A stretch of 64,000 nucleotides of DNA from NCBI GenBank assembly GCA_026075535.2, contig AP026542.1, forward strand, positions 9,486,001 to 9,550,000, read 5' to 3'. Of the stretch, positions 33,641 through 46,699 are shown piece after piece. The notes beneath the pieces were generated by a model. That model saw nothing but the letters and a program-made list of their open reading frames with translations, was not told the DNA's origin and did no database searches. Within the stretch, counting starts at the first letter, position 1; every line of letters begins with the position of its first letter. Position numbers and translations under genes: made by a program. This stretch comes from Tricholoma matsutake (Eukaryota; Basidiomycota; Agaricomycetes; Agaricales; Tricholomataceae).

Positions 33641-33837
33641 GCAGCATACAGGCACAACATTGTGCCTCCCCATTGTCTTGCATGCTAGTGAGATGGCAGG
33701 TTTAGTTTTTTTATAACTTGTTGTATTTATTACTATCAAATACAATGGTCTCCATCATGGGGGCAGTCTTTTTTTAATCCTGAGATGGGAACTAAATAGG
33801 TCATAAGTAGCATTAAAGTTAAAGGTAAACAATGGCT

Positions 33838-33912
33838 GGATGGTGGAGTGGTTAAATGCTCAAAAAATTGTCCTACTGTTCCCTGAGGTTGAGGGTTCAA
33901 TCCAGGGCTTTG
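33838..33912 (+). other. tRNA-like (Ser/Leu-type) segment, probable SINE head
   Basis: A-box TGGTGGAGTGGTTAA begins at 33841, and B-box GGGTTCAATCC lies at 33893-33903. The A-box and spacing resemble class II (Ser/Leu) tRNAs. It is followed by non-tRNA sequence with a palindrome GGACTCCACATGGAGTCC (about 33968-33985). It does not fold fully as a tRNA. Confidence 0.55.
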
Positions 33913-34005
33913 CATAAAATTTTGTGCAAAGACTATGGAATCTGTGGGGAGTCTGCACAGACTATGTGGACTCCACATGGAGTCCACAAGGACCTATGGG
34001 GGAGT

Positions 34006-34534
34006 GTAAAGTGTTGGACACAGATGAAAAGAAGATCATCTTTGCCTTGTCCTTCATGAATGGAGGGATGGCAGCACCCTGGGCACAGACCTGGGCAGAC
34101 AAAGCAGACATAGGAACATGGGGAGAATTTGAAGCAGCCATAAAAGTGGCCTTCATGATCAACAAAGCCAGAAGAGCCAGAACCAAAATGAAGACCCTGA
34201 AACAGGGAGAAGATTTTGAGGACTACATCACAAAGTTATGGATCCTGAAAGAGAAGGCAGGGATCAATGATGACACCATTGTTCATGGATGGGTTAAACC
34301 TCAAGCTATTGGAAAGGATCTTCAACATGGAAACCATCCCTACCACACTGGAGGGAATGATAAATGCAGCATCCAGATATGACAGACAATGGAGGAGGGC
34401 AAAAGTCATTGCTGGGAGGGCTTGAGAAGAGACTCCCCACATCCAAGCCCAAGGATTCCCCACTCGAAATCAACTGCCTCTCCTATCAAGAAAGGATGGA
34501 ACATAGAAGGGGTTATGTTTCATGTGTCACCAAC
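34006..34534 (+). pseudogene. Ty3/gypsy Gag capsid fragment of a second family
   Basis: The frame gives DTDEKKIIFALSFMNGGMAA, then TWGEFEAAIKVAFM, then MKTLKQGEDFEDYITKLW and AGINDDTIVHGW. The spacing is that of a gypsy capsid domain but differs from the Gag at 46696-47814. It is cut off at 34534 by the LTR of the next gypsy copy. No pol follows, so it is an old fragment. Confidence 0.75.
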
Positions 34535-35614
34535 TGTAAGGGGACTAGGGGATGCCCCATGTATTTTTCTTATTTTTTACATTCATCCTATATTTTTCCT
34601 CACTTCATTTCCTCCTATTCTTCATTTTCTATGATTTTTCCTTATTTTATTACTAATTTTCCCTTCTATTACATTTGTGCATGTTGACAGTTTTATATTT
34701 AGAGGTGGAGCACCCCTTCTGACATCTACCCCTTGGTATGGTGTCATTTGGCAGCCTTGATCTGCCTATCTCTGCCTTCTCTATTTTTAGATTATTATTT
34801 GATTTTTGCAGTCTTCACATATACTGGGCACTGGCAAAAGGGTCCTCAGAGTTTTCTCTTTGGATTTCCCTTTGCTAGGTGCACCTCCAATCCCTGTAAT
34901 ATGTAGTATAATTTTAACTTCAGATTTCCCTTTGCTAGAGGCTGAGGTTCCCCTTATAGTAGAAAACTCTCTCCTAAGGCCTGAAATCATGAACATGCCT
35001 ATCTCTATGTGGACCATATTCTGCGCCAAACTAAAGAGCTTGGTTCTCTACCTTTCTCCACTTGGGGTGACTTTTGAGCAGAGTTTGTATGCCACTTTTG
35101 TCCCCTCAATGAGTGCCACTGAGCAGTGACATGGCTTGAGTCATCCTCTTACCATCAGGCATGTTGATTCATGGATGATTATATTGACAAGTTTAAGAAT
35201 TTAGTGGACATGGCAGGATATGGGAGTGGGCTACCAGTGGTGGTGAAGTTCTGATGGGGCCTCAATCGAGAAATTCAGGACCAGATTGCACAGATGTTGG
35301 AAGGGTGCCCAGTGGACAATGATATCTATGCTTGGTATGAAGCTGCTTCACTCTGTGATGAGAAAAGACTCATGAATGTGGCATTTAATGCTGCATTCCA
35401 TGCTCCAACTACCACTCATGCGCCCTACACCTTCAATCAAACCCTTCCCCACCATAACCCCATTCCTGTCCATCAGACTCCCACACCAGCCATCAATGTC
35501 CTGGTACCAATGGATGTCGATGTGGCCTGCAGCTGTGCATGTAGGTTGGATCTCTGCTACTGCTGTGGGGAAACTGGGCACAGGGCCAGAGTGTGTCCCC
35601 ATTGTTAGGATATC

Positions 35615-36290
35615 TGTTACAATTTTTGTTATTGTAACCCAGGATGACCAGATGTATGCCGGCAAGACTGGGTACTTTATTTTTCTGATTCAACTCGACT
35701 CACTTCCGATGGGAGACACTTTGATGCATGGTGACTCCATGCACCCGAACCCACTCCCACACATGCTGTGGTATGACAGCCCCTTGACATGAGGTCCGTG
35801 ATGTTGGACTCTCATGATCAACATGCTGCGCCGCAGCACTCTGTGACATCAGACACCTCATGTGAGGCATGAGGCCTGTCATTTCTATTGTTCTTTCTAT
35901 TTTTACTTGATAACGATCCTGCATTCTGATTGGACGATAGGTATCTTCGAACTGTATATAAGCTGTAGTAATACTGCCTGTATTCCTCAGCTTGACCTAA
36001 TTCAAATAACAGTCTTAGACTCAACCAGAACACTCAACAGCTTAGGAAGCCCCTAGCTGTGATAAACTCAAACTCAACAGTTGGAAAGCCTCCAACTGTG
36101 ATATACAAACCAATGGTCTGCTCAGAAAGCCTCTGAGTACAGATAGCCGTGACAACTTGAGGAAGTACCCAAGTGAAGGCAGGAAGCCTGATATGCTAGG
36201 AAAGCCTCCTAGTGCGATATGAGACAGTTGGAAAGCCTCCAACTGTAACATACAAAGCCAAGGCTGAGTTAAGGACCTATAGTCTTAACA
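35615..36290 (+). mobile_element. Solo LTR, 676 bp
   Basis: It begins TGTTACA and ends CTTAACA, with a perfect 5-bp duplication ATATC (35610-35614, 36291-36295). It interrupts the gypsy gag between the zinc knuckle and the RMLTPEGRDEL-like segment. It is homologous to 11124-11920 but shorter in the middle. Confidence 0.92.
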
Positions 36291-36970
36291 ATATCTGCAT
36301 GCTCACCCCAAAGGGGCAAGATGAACTCCTCCAAGACCTGTTGGTGCTTGTAGATGTCAAGGAAGCAAAGGATCAGGTTGCAGAGGAGATCAAGTCAGAA
36401 GTTGTAGAGGAGCAGGATTTTTCTATTCACAGCGAGTGAATTGTATGCCCTCATTGCCTGTCCATAACCACTTTGATCAGAGAATAAATCTATTTCCATG
36501 ACTGTTCCCCTCTCTGACCCTTCAAAGTTGGCTGAAGATGTACCTGCTCTTTCCATCTCTCACTCTGCCCCATGCCCCAAAATTAAATCATGGGAGTGCA
36601 AACTACCATGCAAATATATTGTTGCATCCACTCCCTCTACACATTCCTTGAACCTAGCAATTGAACTACAGACTACTGACACTGGACAGATACTTGGTGT
36701 CTCTGCGCTCCTGGACTCTGGTGGGACCGGTCTCTTCATTGATGCCCATCTTGCACAACAACATCACCTGAATACTTGCTCACTCTCGCATCCAATACCT
36801 GTTTATAATGTGGATGGGTCCCAAAAAAAGCTGGTGACATCCAAGAGGTTGTAGACCTGGTCCTCCATTACAAAGATCATAGTGAGTGTGCCCTTTTTGC
36901 TGTCACTCAATTAGGAAAGCAGAAGGTGATTTTGGGCTATCCATGGCTTCAAGACCATAACCCAGAGGTC

Positions 36971-37923
36971 TGGGGGACAATGGCAACAAATGATGACAAG
37001 CCACCCACCCCCAGCCTCACAAGCAACTGCTCATGGGGTGGATTGTGGGTGGAATGACAGACAACACACCTAGCACAGTGGGGTTGGGTCCCCTCCCCAT
37101 CCCCTGCACTTCGCATGGGGAGGGATTTTTTTGTACTTTTAATTATTTATTAGTATTGTGCCCCCCCTCCCCCATTTTGCATAGTGGAGGGATTTGTTTT
37201 TGCCTCCCCCCTGGCACTGAATGCAAGGAGTTAGCTTTTTATGTATATAAATAAAACTCCCTCTCGCATCTTGTGAGAGGGAGGATTTTTTGTTTATGTA
37301 TGTAATCACAATCATCCCCACTCCCTCACATTCAATGTGAGGGATGTGGTTAATTAAAAATTTTGATCTTAACTACTTCGAAAAAAATTAGAGTTGTGAG
37401 TTTGAGTGTCATGAATAAACCTTATATTACTATCTAATAATTCTCCTGTGGCTCAACTGGTTAAGCACACATGTTTGGTTTGTCATGTGATCACTCTCAT
37501 CAAGATGTCTTGAGTTCAATCCTTACTCTGCACAAATATATTTTGTAGGCACTTTGACAACTTAAGACTTGAAATTTGACTATCCACTAGGGTATATACT
37601 CTAAGTTGAGCATCTGGAGTAACTGGAATCTGGTCAGGATAACTGGAATCTGGTTGGAATGACTGGAATCTGGTCGGGATAACTGGAATCCGGTTGGAAT
37701 AACTGGACTCTGGTCGGGATAACTGGACTCCAGTTGGAATAACTGGACTCTGGTTGGAATAACTGGACTCCGGTTGGAATAACTGGACTCCGGTTGGAAT
37801 AACTGGACTCCGGTTGGAATAACTGGACTCCGGTTGGAATAACTGGACTCCGGTTGGAATAACTGGACTCCGGTTGGAATAACTGGAATCTGATCGGAAT
37901 AGGTGGGGGAGGGTAAATTACAG
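36971..37923. mobile_element. Truncated right part of the 2.5-kb TIR element
   Basis: Colinear with 18610-19841: one minisatellite core, the hairpin row (about 37081-37345), the tRNA-like segment (about 37448-37525), the 20-bp repeats (37611-37897) and the right end GGGTAAATTACAG. The left end of the element is missing, and it replaces the gypsy RT region between protease and RNase H. The gypsy deletion and the truncation probably arose together. Confidence 0.85.
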
Positions 37924-40281
37924 TGTTCTACTCCAAAAGCCTTAGTGCTGTAGAGCCAAGCTACGAGATCCATGACAAGGAGATGTTGGCAATAATGCAT
38001 GCGCTTGAGTAGTGGTGACACTTCCTTGATGGTGCCCAACACAAGGTGGAAATTTGGACAGATCACAAGAATCTTGAGTACTTTATGATGGCCAAGAAAT
38101 TGAACCATCGTCAAGCTTGTTGGTCCCTGTATCTATCCAGGTTCAACTTCTCCTTGCACCACCATCCAGGTCACAGCATGGGGAAGACCGATGCCCTCTC
38201 CCAACATGCAGACCATGGGGATGGCAGCAAAGACAATCAAAACATTGTGTTGTTGCGGCCAGACCTGTTCACCATTTGGGCACTGGAAGGCATTGCACCC
38301 CAGGGCAAGGAGTGGGACATCCTACGTGGTATTCATTGCACAAGCTGTAGTAGTTTACACAAGGATGTTGTTGCCTGAGCTGTTAAAGAACTGAGGAAGG
38401 GATCCACCCTTTCCTTGCATGCAGCAGAGTGGCTGAAAAGGAGGACTTGTTGTATTTCAGGGATCACATCTACATCCCCAATTACCCAGACCTTTGCCAG
38501 TGCATCATATCCCAACACCATGACTCACAGATTGCCAGTCATCCTGGATTCTGGAAGACCTTGGAGCTCACCTCATGGAATCATTGGTGGCCACAAATGT
38601 CACAACTCATTGGTCAGTATCATCATACTTGTGACCTTTGCTTATGTACCAAGATTCCTCATTGCAAACCCATTGGCGAGCTACACCCTCTTCCTGTTCC
38701 AGAGAGTCATTGGGATGTTGTCAGTGTCAACTTTGTGGTGGAGTTGCCAGAGTTGAATGGGTTTGATGCAGTGATGTGCACAGTTGATTCAGTGGGAAAA
38801 CACATGCACTTCATTCCCACTCACACCACTGTCAGTGCCCTGGGTGCCGCACGACTCTATCTCCACCATGTGTAGAAATTACATGGACTTCCTGGTGCTT
38901 TCCTCTCTGACTGTAACCCTCAGTTCATGGCAGAGTTCACTTGTGAGCTGTACTGACTTCTGGGGATCAAACTCCTTGCTTTGACAGCCTATCACCTACA
39001 AACTGATGGCCAGACTGAGGAGTCAACCAGGAACTGGAGCAGTACATCCGCATCTTCATCAATGAGCACCAGGACAATTGGGATGATCTTCTCCCCTTGG
39101 CCAAGTTTGGATACAACAACCATGTCCATGCTTCCACTCAACAGACCCCTTTCCTCTTAGACACTGGATGGCATCCATACATGGGATTCAAACCTCACCA
39201 AACTCCCTCACACATTGAGATGGTGAATGAGTTCACAGAATGCATGTGGGATAGCTTGGAGGTAAAGGCAGCCTTAGTGAAGGTGAAGGATGACATGGCG
39301 CACTTTTACAACCAACACCATTCTCCAACCCCTCAGTACAAGGTTGGTGATCGAGTTTATCTTGACTCCAGTGACATCTCCACTACATGTCTGTCCAAGA
39401 AACTCACTCATCGCTTCCTGGGACCTTTCCCCATTGTCAAGTGTGTTGGAATGCATGCCTATCATCTATGCCTCCCAGCCTCCATGTCCAGACTCCACAC
39501 AGTCTTCCATGTTGTCAAACTCCTTCCAGCTCCCCCAGATCCATTCCCGGGACGCCATTCATGTTCACCACCACCGCCTACAGTGATCAAGGGAGAACCC
39601 CAGTATGAAGTCGAGTCAATCTTGGACAGCCAGTTGCATTGAGGAAAACTCCAGTACTTGGTGCATTGGAAGGGTTACAGGCATGAGGAGAACTCATGGG
39701 TCAAAGAGTCCAATGTGAATGCCCCTTGGTTAGTCAAGGAATTCCACCGACGGCACACTGCTGCACTGCATCACATTCAAGTCACTGACTTTGGTCGTAT
39801 GTAATTTTGAATGCATTGGGGCGATGCATCTTAGAGAGGGGGTAATGTAAGGGGACTAGGGGGGACTCAGGGGGGTGCCCTGTGTGTTTCTCCTATTTTT
39901 TACGTTCTTCCTATATTTTTCCTCACTTCATTTCCTTCTATTCTTCATTTTCTATGATTTTTCCAGGTTTTATTACTAATTTCCCTTTCTATCACATTTG
40001 TGCATGTTGACAGTTTTATATTTAGAGGTGGAGCACCCCTTCCAACATCTACCCCCTGGTATGATGTCATTTGGTGGCCTTGATCTGCCTATCTCTGCCT
40101 TTTCTATTTTTAGATTATTATTTGATTTTTGCAGTCTTCACATATACTGGGCACTGGCAAAGGGGTCCTCAGAGTTTTCTCTTCAGATTTCCCCTTGCTA
40201 GGTGCACCTCCAATCCCTGTAATATGTAGTATAATTTTAACTTCAGATTTCCCTTTGCTAGAGGCTGAGGTTGCCCTTATA

Positions 40282-40760
40282 ATGCCTTCTTGATCTTCCT
40301 GGGGATCCATGCAACATGTTTGGAAAGTTTCATGCATGTTTTGGTCATGGTTGTAATCCATGCCTAGGCCTGAGAAAGGGCAGCTGTTCAGTTCAGGCAA
40401 GAGTTCCCTGAGTATTGGTCATTGCCATATCCATCATTCTGGTGTTCGGCAACATGAAGGTCAGATCGACATGACTGCAGTTCCTCTCAAAGTTCCACAA
40501 CATTACTCCACCCGAGTGCAGATTTCCTCCTCTCATTCTTAAGCTTGCACTGGAAGTGTTCAGCATGCAGTTGTGATGCAAGCAGCTAATCTTCAGAGGT
40601 AATAACGGCATTATTGATGTGAGTAGTTAGGGGCCATGTTGGGGTGGTAGGTGTTGGCAGGTTTTCTTTCTCATGTCTGGATGTGTTGGCAAGCTTTAGA
40701 GTGGCCTTTTGCTTCGCTGAACATTTTTCCATGGGTTCCAGCCCATCTCATTGGCAGTGC
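40282..40760. other. Region without a recognised gene
   Basis: It lies between the gypsy copy and the Tc1/mariner left end. No domain was recognised. Two weak minus-strand frames are present. Confidence 0.4.
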
Positions 40761-42793
40761 TAGTGTTGCCACTGGCTCAGCTGAGGTTTTTCAATAAAAT
40801 GGATATAGCATGCCAGGAAAATTTGCTAAATTCACCAGAATATTTGAGCTTATGGAAGGGCCCATAAGCCGAGGGGTCGTCTGCCAACATTAGTTGAACT
40901 GATCCATTGTCCATGAGCTATTTATTGCTCTTTTCGTAAATAATGACACTCATGTAAATAAATAAAAATAAGTTTTGTTACATCGCATCGCACCCAAGCT
41001 TTGCATCTCAACACTGCTCATCCATCCAGCACCATGACCAACTTGCCATCTACTCATGATGGTTCTGACCATGACAGTGAAGCTGAGGATGATAACAGTG
41101 TGTTATTCCTTGTACTACATGCTGTCTGACTACTGATACCCATCATCCATCAGTAAGCTCACACAACAACAGAAAAGGCATTCAAATCAGTGCTATGCTT
41201 TTTGGTGTTCTCCAGCACCCCAAAGCTGGTGAAAAGAAGAGGTGTGCCAATGCAAAACCACCTGTTACCACCAAAGTGGTCTACGTGCATGAGAAAACAA
41301 AATTTATTGATGGCCTCATTCAAATCATTGGTCGAACCTTGAACCAGAAGGACCTATGCAAAGGTATGAGAATCTGAGTAAACAAATGGCTGCATTGTTT
41401 TTGCTTGAGTACACCATTTTCCACACCCAGCTGAAGGATGTCGAGCTTTGCTCCGACTCCAAAAGTGACTGGACAACTTTCCTCGAAGAGGCTGGGAAGA
41501 AAGCTGTGGTGCAGGGAAAGCTGGTGATCAGGGAGAAGAAGGTGAACATACCCAACCAATGATACACGCATGGCAAGCTGACTTCAATGTTGGATGCAGA
41601 TGGTTGACAGATCAATCAAACTCAGAGGGCTCGGATGAAGAGGATCAGAGACCAAAGAAGAAGAAGAAGAAAAAGAAGTAGGTATGTAATGTTGCCTGTG
41701 GTGGTACCACTGCTTGCTAACTGTATGTGAAGCATGTTCCAACAGATGAGGAGATAAACCACAATCTGATTATCAAGTGCCTCACTGAAATACATATGTG
41801 TGAAGACCAAAAGTGCTCTTTCACAGGCCCATGTTGGGTTCAGCCTGACAATGCGATGCATATACACCTCACTCACCTTCATCTCCGAACCTGGGCAGTG
41901 GCTATTGTCAGATCCTAAGTATCTCATACATTTGTTGCTCTTCCTGATGCATCTCATCCTGTAGGATTCTGGTCTTGAAGGTGTTGATGAGCAAAACCCA
42001 CCAAATATGAAGATTTTTGATTCAACAGCAACAAATGTGACTGCGGACATAACCACCATGGCAAAGCACTGTGCCGCAGCCAGTACTGTAAGTACCAGGT
42101 CAAATGTCTATGTCAGCTTTGACAGCCTGGCAGAAATCCTTTGTGGTCCACTGGCGCAGCCTGGTATGCATGTGGCTATGCCAGAATCTCCGAAGAGGGC
42201 TGTCAACTCCTCAAAGTGGCCAAAGTTGTCTCTCAATGACTTCTGCATGGACTATGAAATTCCGGAACCATTCCATGACAAACTTCAAAAGCTCTGTATT
42301 CAAGGCCCACATACTCTTTGCTGGATCAGTGATGATGACCTTCATCAGGAAGGTGGTATAAGGGCAACCTAAGCCTCTAGCAAAGGGAAATCCGAAGTTA
42401 AAATTATACTACATAATACAGGCATTGGGGGCGCACCTAGCAAAGGGAAATCCGAAGAGAAAACTCTAAGGATCCCCTTGCTGATGCCCAGTATATGTGA
42501 AGACGACAAAAATCAAATATAACCTAAAAATAGAAAAAGGCGGAGATAGGCGGATCAAGGCCGCCGAATGACATCATACCAAGGGGTATGTGTCGGAAGG
42601 GGTACTCCGCCTCTAAATATAAAAGTGTCAACATATACAAACATGATAGCAAGGGAAAATTAGTAATAAAATCCGGAAAAATCATAGAAAATGAAGAATA
42701 GAAGGAAATGAGGTGGGGAAAAATATGGGACGAACATAAAAAATAGGAAAAACACACAGGGCACCCCCTTAGTCCCCTTACATCACCCCCTCT

Positions 42794-45700
42794 CTAAGAT
42801 GCATCGCCCCGATGCATTCGAAATCGTATACGACCAAAGTCCGTGACTTGAATGCGACGCGGTGCAGCAGTGTGCCGTCGGTGGAATTCCTTGATTAACC
42901 GAGGGGCATTTACGTCAGACTCTTCGACCCATGAGTTCTCCTCATACCCATAACCCTTCCAATGTACCAAATACTGGAGTTTTCCTTGACGCAAACGGCT
43001 GTCCAAGATTGACTCGACTTCATATTGGGGTTCTCCCTCGATCACTGTAGGTGGTGGTGGTGGGTGTGAATGGCGTCCCGGGAATGGATCTGGGGGAGCT
43101 GGAAGCAATTTGACGACATGGAAGACGGGATGGAGTCTGGACATGGAGGCTGGGAGGCGTAGACAATAGGCATGTGTTCCAACGCACTTGACAATGGGGA
43201 AAGGTCCCAAGAAGCGATGAGCGAGTTTCTTGGATGGACGTGTAGTGGAGATGTCACTGGAGTCAAGATAAACTCGATCACCAACCTTGTACTGAGGGGT
43301 TGGGGAGTGGCGCTGGTTGTAAAATCGCGCCATGTCGTCCTTCGCCTTTGCTAAGGCTGCCCTTGCCTCCTCCAAGCTATCCCTCATGCGTTCTGTGAAC
43401 TCATTCACTGTCTCGATGTGTGAGGGAGTTTGGCGAGGTTCAAATCCCATGCATGGATGTCGTCCAGTGTCTAAGAGGAAAGGGGTCTGTTGAGTGGAAG
43501 CATGGACATGGTTGTTGTATCCGAACTCGGCCAAAGGAAGGAGATCATCCCAATCGTCCTGGCGTTCATTGACAAAGAGGCGGATGTACTGCTCCAGTTC
43601 CTGGTTGACTCGCTCCGTCTGGCCATCAGTTTGTGGGTGATAAGCAGTTGAAGCGAGGAGTTTGATCCCCAGGAGTCGGTACAGCTCACGAGTGAACTCT
43701 GCCATGAACTGAGGGCCACGATCCGAGAGGAAGGCACCAGGAAGTCCATGTAACTTCCACACGTGGTGGAGGTAGAGTCGAGCGGCACCTAGGGCACTGA
43801 CAGTGGTGTGAGTGGGGATGAAGTGAGCGCGTTTTCCCACTGAGTCAACTGTGCACATCACCACATCAAACCCGTTTGACTCTGGCAATTCCACCACAAA
43901 GTCGACGCTGACGACATCCCAACGACTCTCTGGAACAGGAAGAGGGTGTAGCTCACCAATAGGCTTGCGACGAGGGACCTTGGTGCGTAAGCAAAGGTCA
44001 CAAGTGCGACAATACTGACCAATGAGCCGTGACATTTGTGGCCACCAATAGTTCCGTGAGGTGAGCTCCAAGGTCTTCCAGCGTCCGGGGTGGCCAGTAA
44101 TCTGTGAGTCATGGTGTTGGGATATGATGCGCCGGCGAAGGTCTGGGTCATTGGGAACATAGATGCGATCCCTGAAATACAACAAGTCCTCCTTTTCAGC
44201 CCACTCTGCCGCACGTAAGGAAAGGGTCGATCCCTTCCTCAGTTCTTTAACAGCTCGGGCAACAACATCCTCATGTAAACTGCTACGGTTTGCGCGACGA
44301 ATGTCACGTAGAATGTCCCGCTCCTTGCCCTGGGGTACGATGCCTTCCAGTGCCCGAATGGTGAACAGGTCTGGCTGCAACAGCACAATGTTTTGGTTGT
44401 CACCGCTGCCATCCCCATGGTCTGCACGTCGGGATAGGGCATCGGTCTTCCCCATGCTGCGACCCGGACGGTGGTGCAAGGAGAAGTCGAATCTAGATAG
44501 ATACAGGGACCAACGAGCTTGACGACGGTTCAATTTCTTGGCCGTCATGAAGTACTCGAGGTTCTTGTGATCCGTCCAAATTTCCACCTTGTGTTGGGCA
44601 CCCTCGAGGAAGTGTCCCCACTCCTCAAGCGCACGCATTATCGCCAACATCTCCTTGTCATGGATCTCGTAGTTTCTCTCTACAGCACTAAGGCTTTTGG
44701 AGTAGAACACAACAGGATGCCACTTCTGGTCCTCCGGAGACTGCTGAGACAACACAGCGCCCGTCGCAAAGTCAGAACTGTCGGCTTCTACACGAAAAGG
44801 ACGCGAATCGTCAGCAAAGGTAAGGATCGGAGCGGAAGTGACCATCTCCTTAAGCTTTTCGAACGCCTCCTGTTGTGCATTATCCCACCTCCATGCCTCC
44901 TTTCCTGTCAAGTCGAACAGCGGTCGTGCATGATGTGAGAAATCCTTGATAAAACGCTGATAAAAATTGATGAAGCCCAGGAAAGACTGCACCTCCTTCT
45001 TGTTTGTGGGCGTAGGCCAAGCTGTGACCCCATTTACCTTGATAGGATCCATCTCCACTTGACCCTCCGAGATAATCAGGCCAAGGTACTTGATCTTGGT
45101 CCTTTCGAACTCGCATTTGTCCTGACGAAGGTAGAGTTTGTACCGTCAAAGTCGCTCTAGGACGAGGCGCGTGATGCGACGGTGCTCTTCAACCGTGCGA
45201 GTGAAGATGAGGATGTCGTCGAGATAGATGCAGACAACGCCTTCGAGGATGAGGTCATGGAAGATGTCATTCATCATGGTCTGAAAGGTGGCAGGGCTAT
45301 TAGTAAGGCCAAAGAACATGACAAGCGGTTCAAAAAGACCACGGTTGGTACGAAAGGCTGCCTTCCACTCATCTCCCTCCTTTATCCTCACATTATTATA
45401 GCCCCAACGGACATCGAGCTTGGTGAAGTATCGGGCTCCACGGAGCTGGTTTACGAGTTCGGAGATGAGGGGTAGTGGGTAGCGATTTTTGACCGTGATG
45501 TTGTTGAGTCTTCTGTAGTCTTGAACTGGTCAAAGTGAGCCATCCTTCTTCTTGACAAAGAAAAAGGGAGAGGCCATGGGTGACTTCGATGGTCGAATAC
45601 GTCCAGAGGCCAGGTGCTCGTCGATGAACTGGTCAAGCTGCCGTTGTTCCTCCGGAGAGAGAGGATAGACCTTGCAGGATGAAGGGGTTGCGCCGGGGGT

Positions 45701-46699
45701 GAGTTCGATCGCGTGATCCCATGGCTTACGCGCAGGAAGAGAGTCGAATGACTCCTTGGAGAACACGTCTTCAAACTCATGGAGATGAGGGAGTAAGGAG
45801 TTAGTAGAGGATTTAGCAGCGTTGTTTTTGTGGAAGGCCTCGGCGAGGCGTTGGGATATGTTCGATGTGGCACACACCTCATGCGACGACGAGCGAATCG
45901 CAGTGTAGAAGATCCGATCACCCTCCTCCACTTCCTCTGGGTCCTCATCATCATCATCCGAGTCCGGCATTAGATCAGGAACCCCTTCCAATTCCACTTC
46001 AGGTATAGGCAGGGGTCCAGCACGACACTTCTGAGTTCGTCGTATTGCCGCCTTCTGTCCACGACGTTCTTGCCTGGCTTCTGTGAAACACGTCCGACAG
46101 CGGGATGGACATCGGCTCATGGTAACCTCCCCGGTGCGCCAGTCGACCTCTGGGTTATGGTCTCGAAGCCATGGATATCCCAAAATCGCCTTTTGCTTTC
46201 CTAATTGAGTGACAGCAAAAAGGGCACGCTCACTATGATCTTTGTAACGGAGAACCAGGTCTGCAACCTCTCGGATGGCACCAGCTTCATTTGGGGATCC
46301 ATCCACGTTATATACAGGTATCGGACGTGAGAGTGAGCGAGTATTTAGACGATGTTGTTGTACCAGATGGGAATCGATGAAGAGACCAGTCGCACCAGAG
46401 TCCAGGAGCGCAGAAACACCGAGTATCTGTCCAGTGTCAGTCGTCTGCAGTTCGATGGCTAGGTTTAACGAATGTGCAGAGGGAGTGGATGCCACAATAT
46501 ACTTGCGTGGTAGTTTACGCTCCCATGATTTAATTTTGGGACGTGGAGTAGAAGGAGAGATGGGGAGAGCAGGTACGTCTTTAGCCAACTTCGAAGGGTC
46601 AGAGAGGGGAGCAGTCACAGAAATGGATTCATTCTCCAGGGATTCAACTGACAAGACTTCAAAGCGGTTATGGACAGGCAGTGAGGGCGTACGATTCAC
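42794..46699 (-). CDS. pol: Gypsy Pol: protease, RT, RNase H, integrase, chromodomain
   Basis: One frame of about 1300 codons interrupted by exactly two TGA codons (45530-45532 and 45146-45148). Colinear gypsy sequence suggests both were CGA (Arg). Domains: aspartic protease with [15 protein letters not shown] with [19 protein letters not shown] and IYLDDILIF; RNase H with [14 protein letters not shown] and [12 protein letters not shown]; integrase zinc finger H-x4-H...C-x2-C near QITGHPGRW and CRTCDLC; catalytic D-D-E at [19 protein letters not shown] and TERVNQELE; then a chromodomain [11 protein letters not shown]...[18 protein letters not shown] at the C-terminus. It copies genomic RNA and integrates the cDNA. 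The chromodomain typically guides integration to heterochromatin. The frame begins at the Gag stop, so a -1 shift or reinitiation is needed. Confidence 0.93.

Larger units (their letters stand above)
34535..40281 (+). mobile_element. Degraded Ty3/gypsy chromovirus copy with both LTRs
   Basis: The LTRs are 34535-34958 and 39846-40281, both beginning TGTAAGGGGAC and ending CCTTATA. The internal part starts GTAGAAAACTCTC, as in the intact copy. Gag has an internal deletion but keeps VDMAGYGSGLPVVVKF (about 35205-35250) and a CCHC knuckle CYCCGETGHRARVC (about 35560-35600). A solo LTR interrupts it at 35615-36290. Protease (36498-36970, DSGGTG in place of DSGATG) is followed by a foreign 953-bp segment that replaces RT. 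RNase H, integrase and chromodomain follow (37924-39800) with frequent stops. Flanking 5-mers CCAAC and ATGCC do not match, so the outer ends may be rearranged. Confidence 0.88.

Noticed and set aside
37611..37897. Regular 20-bp repeats as a CRISPR array
   Set aside because: The units adjoin without unique spacers, and the setting is a eukaryotic transposon end.
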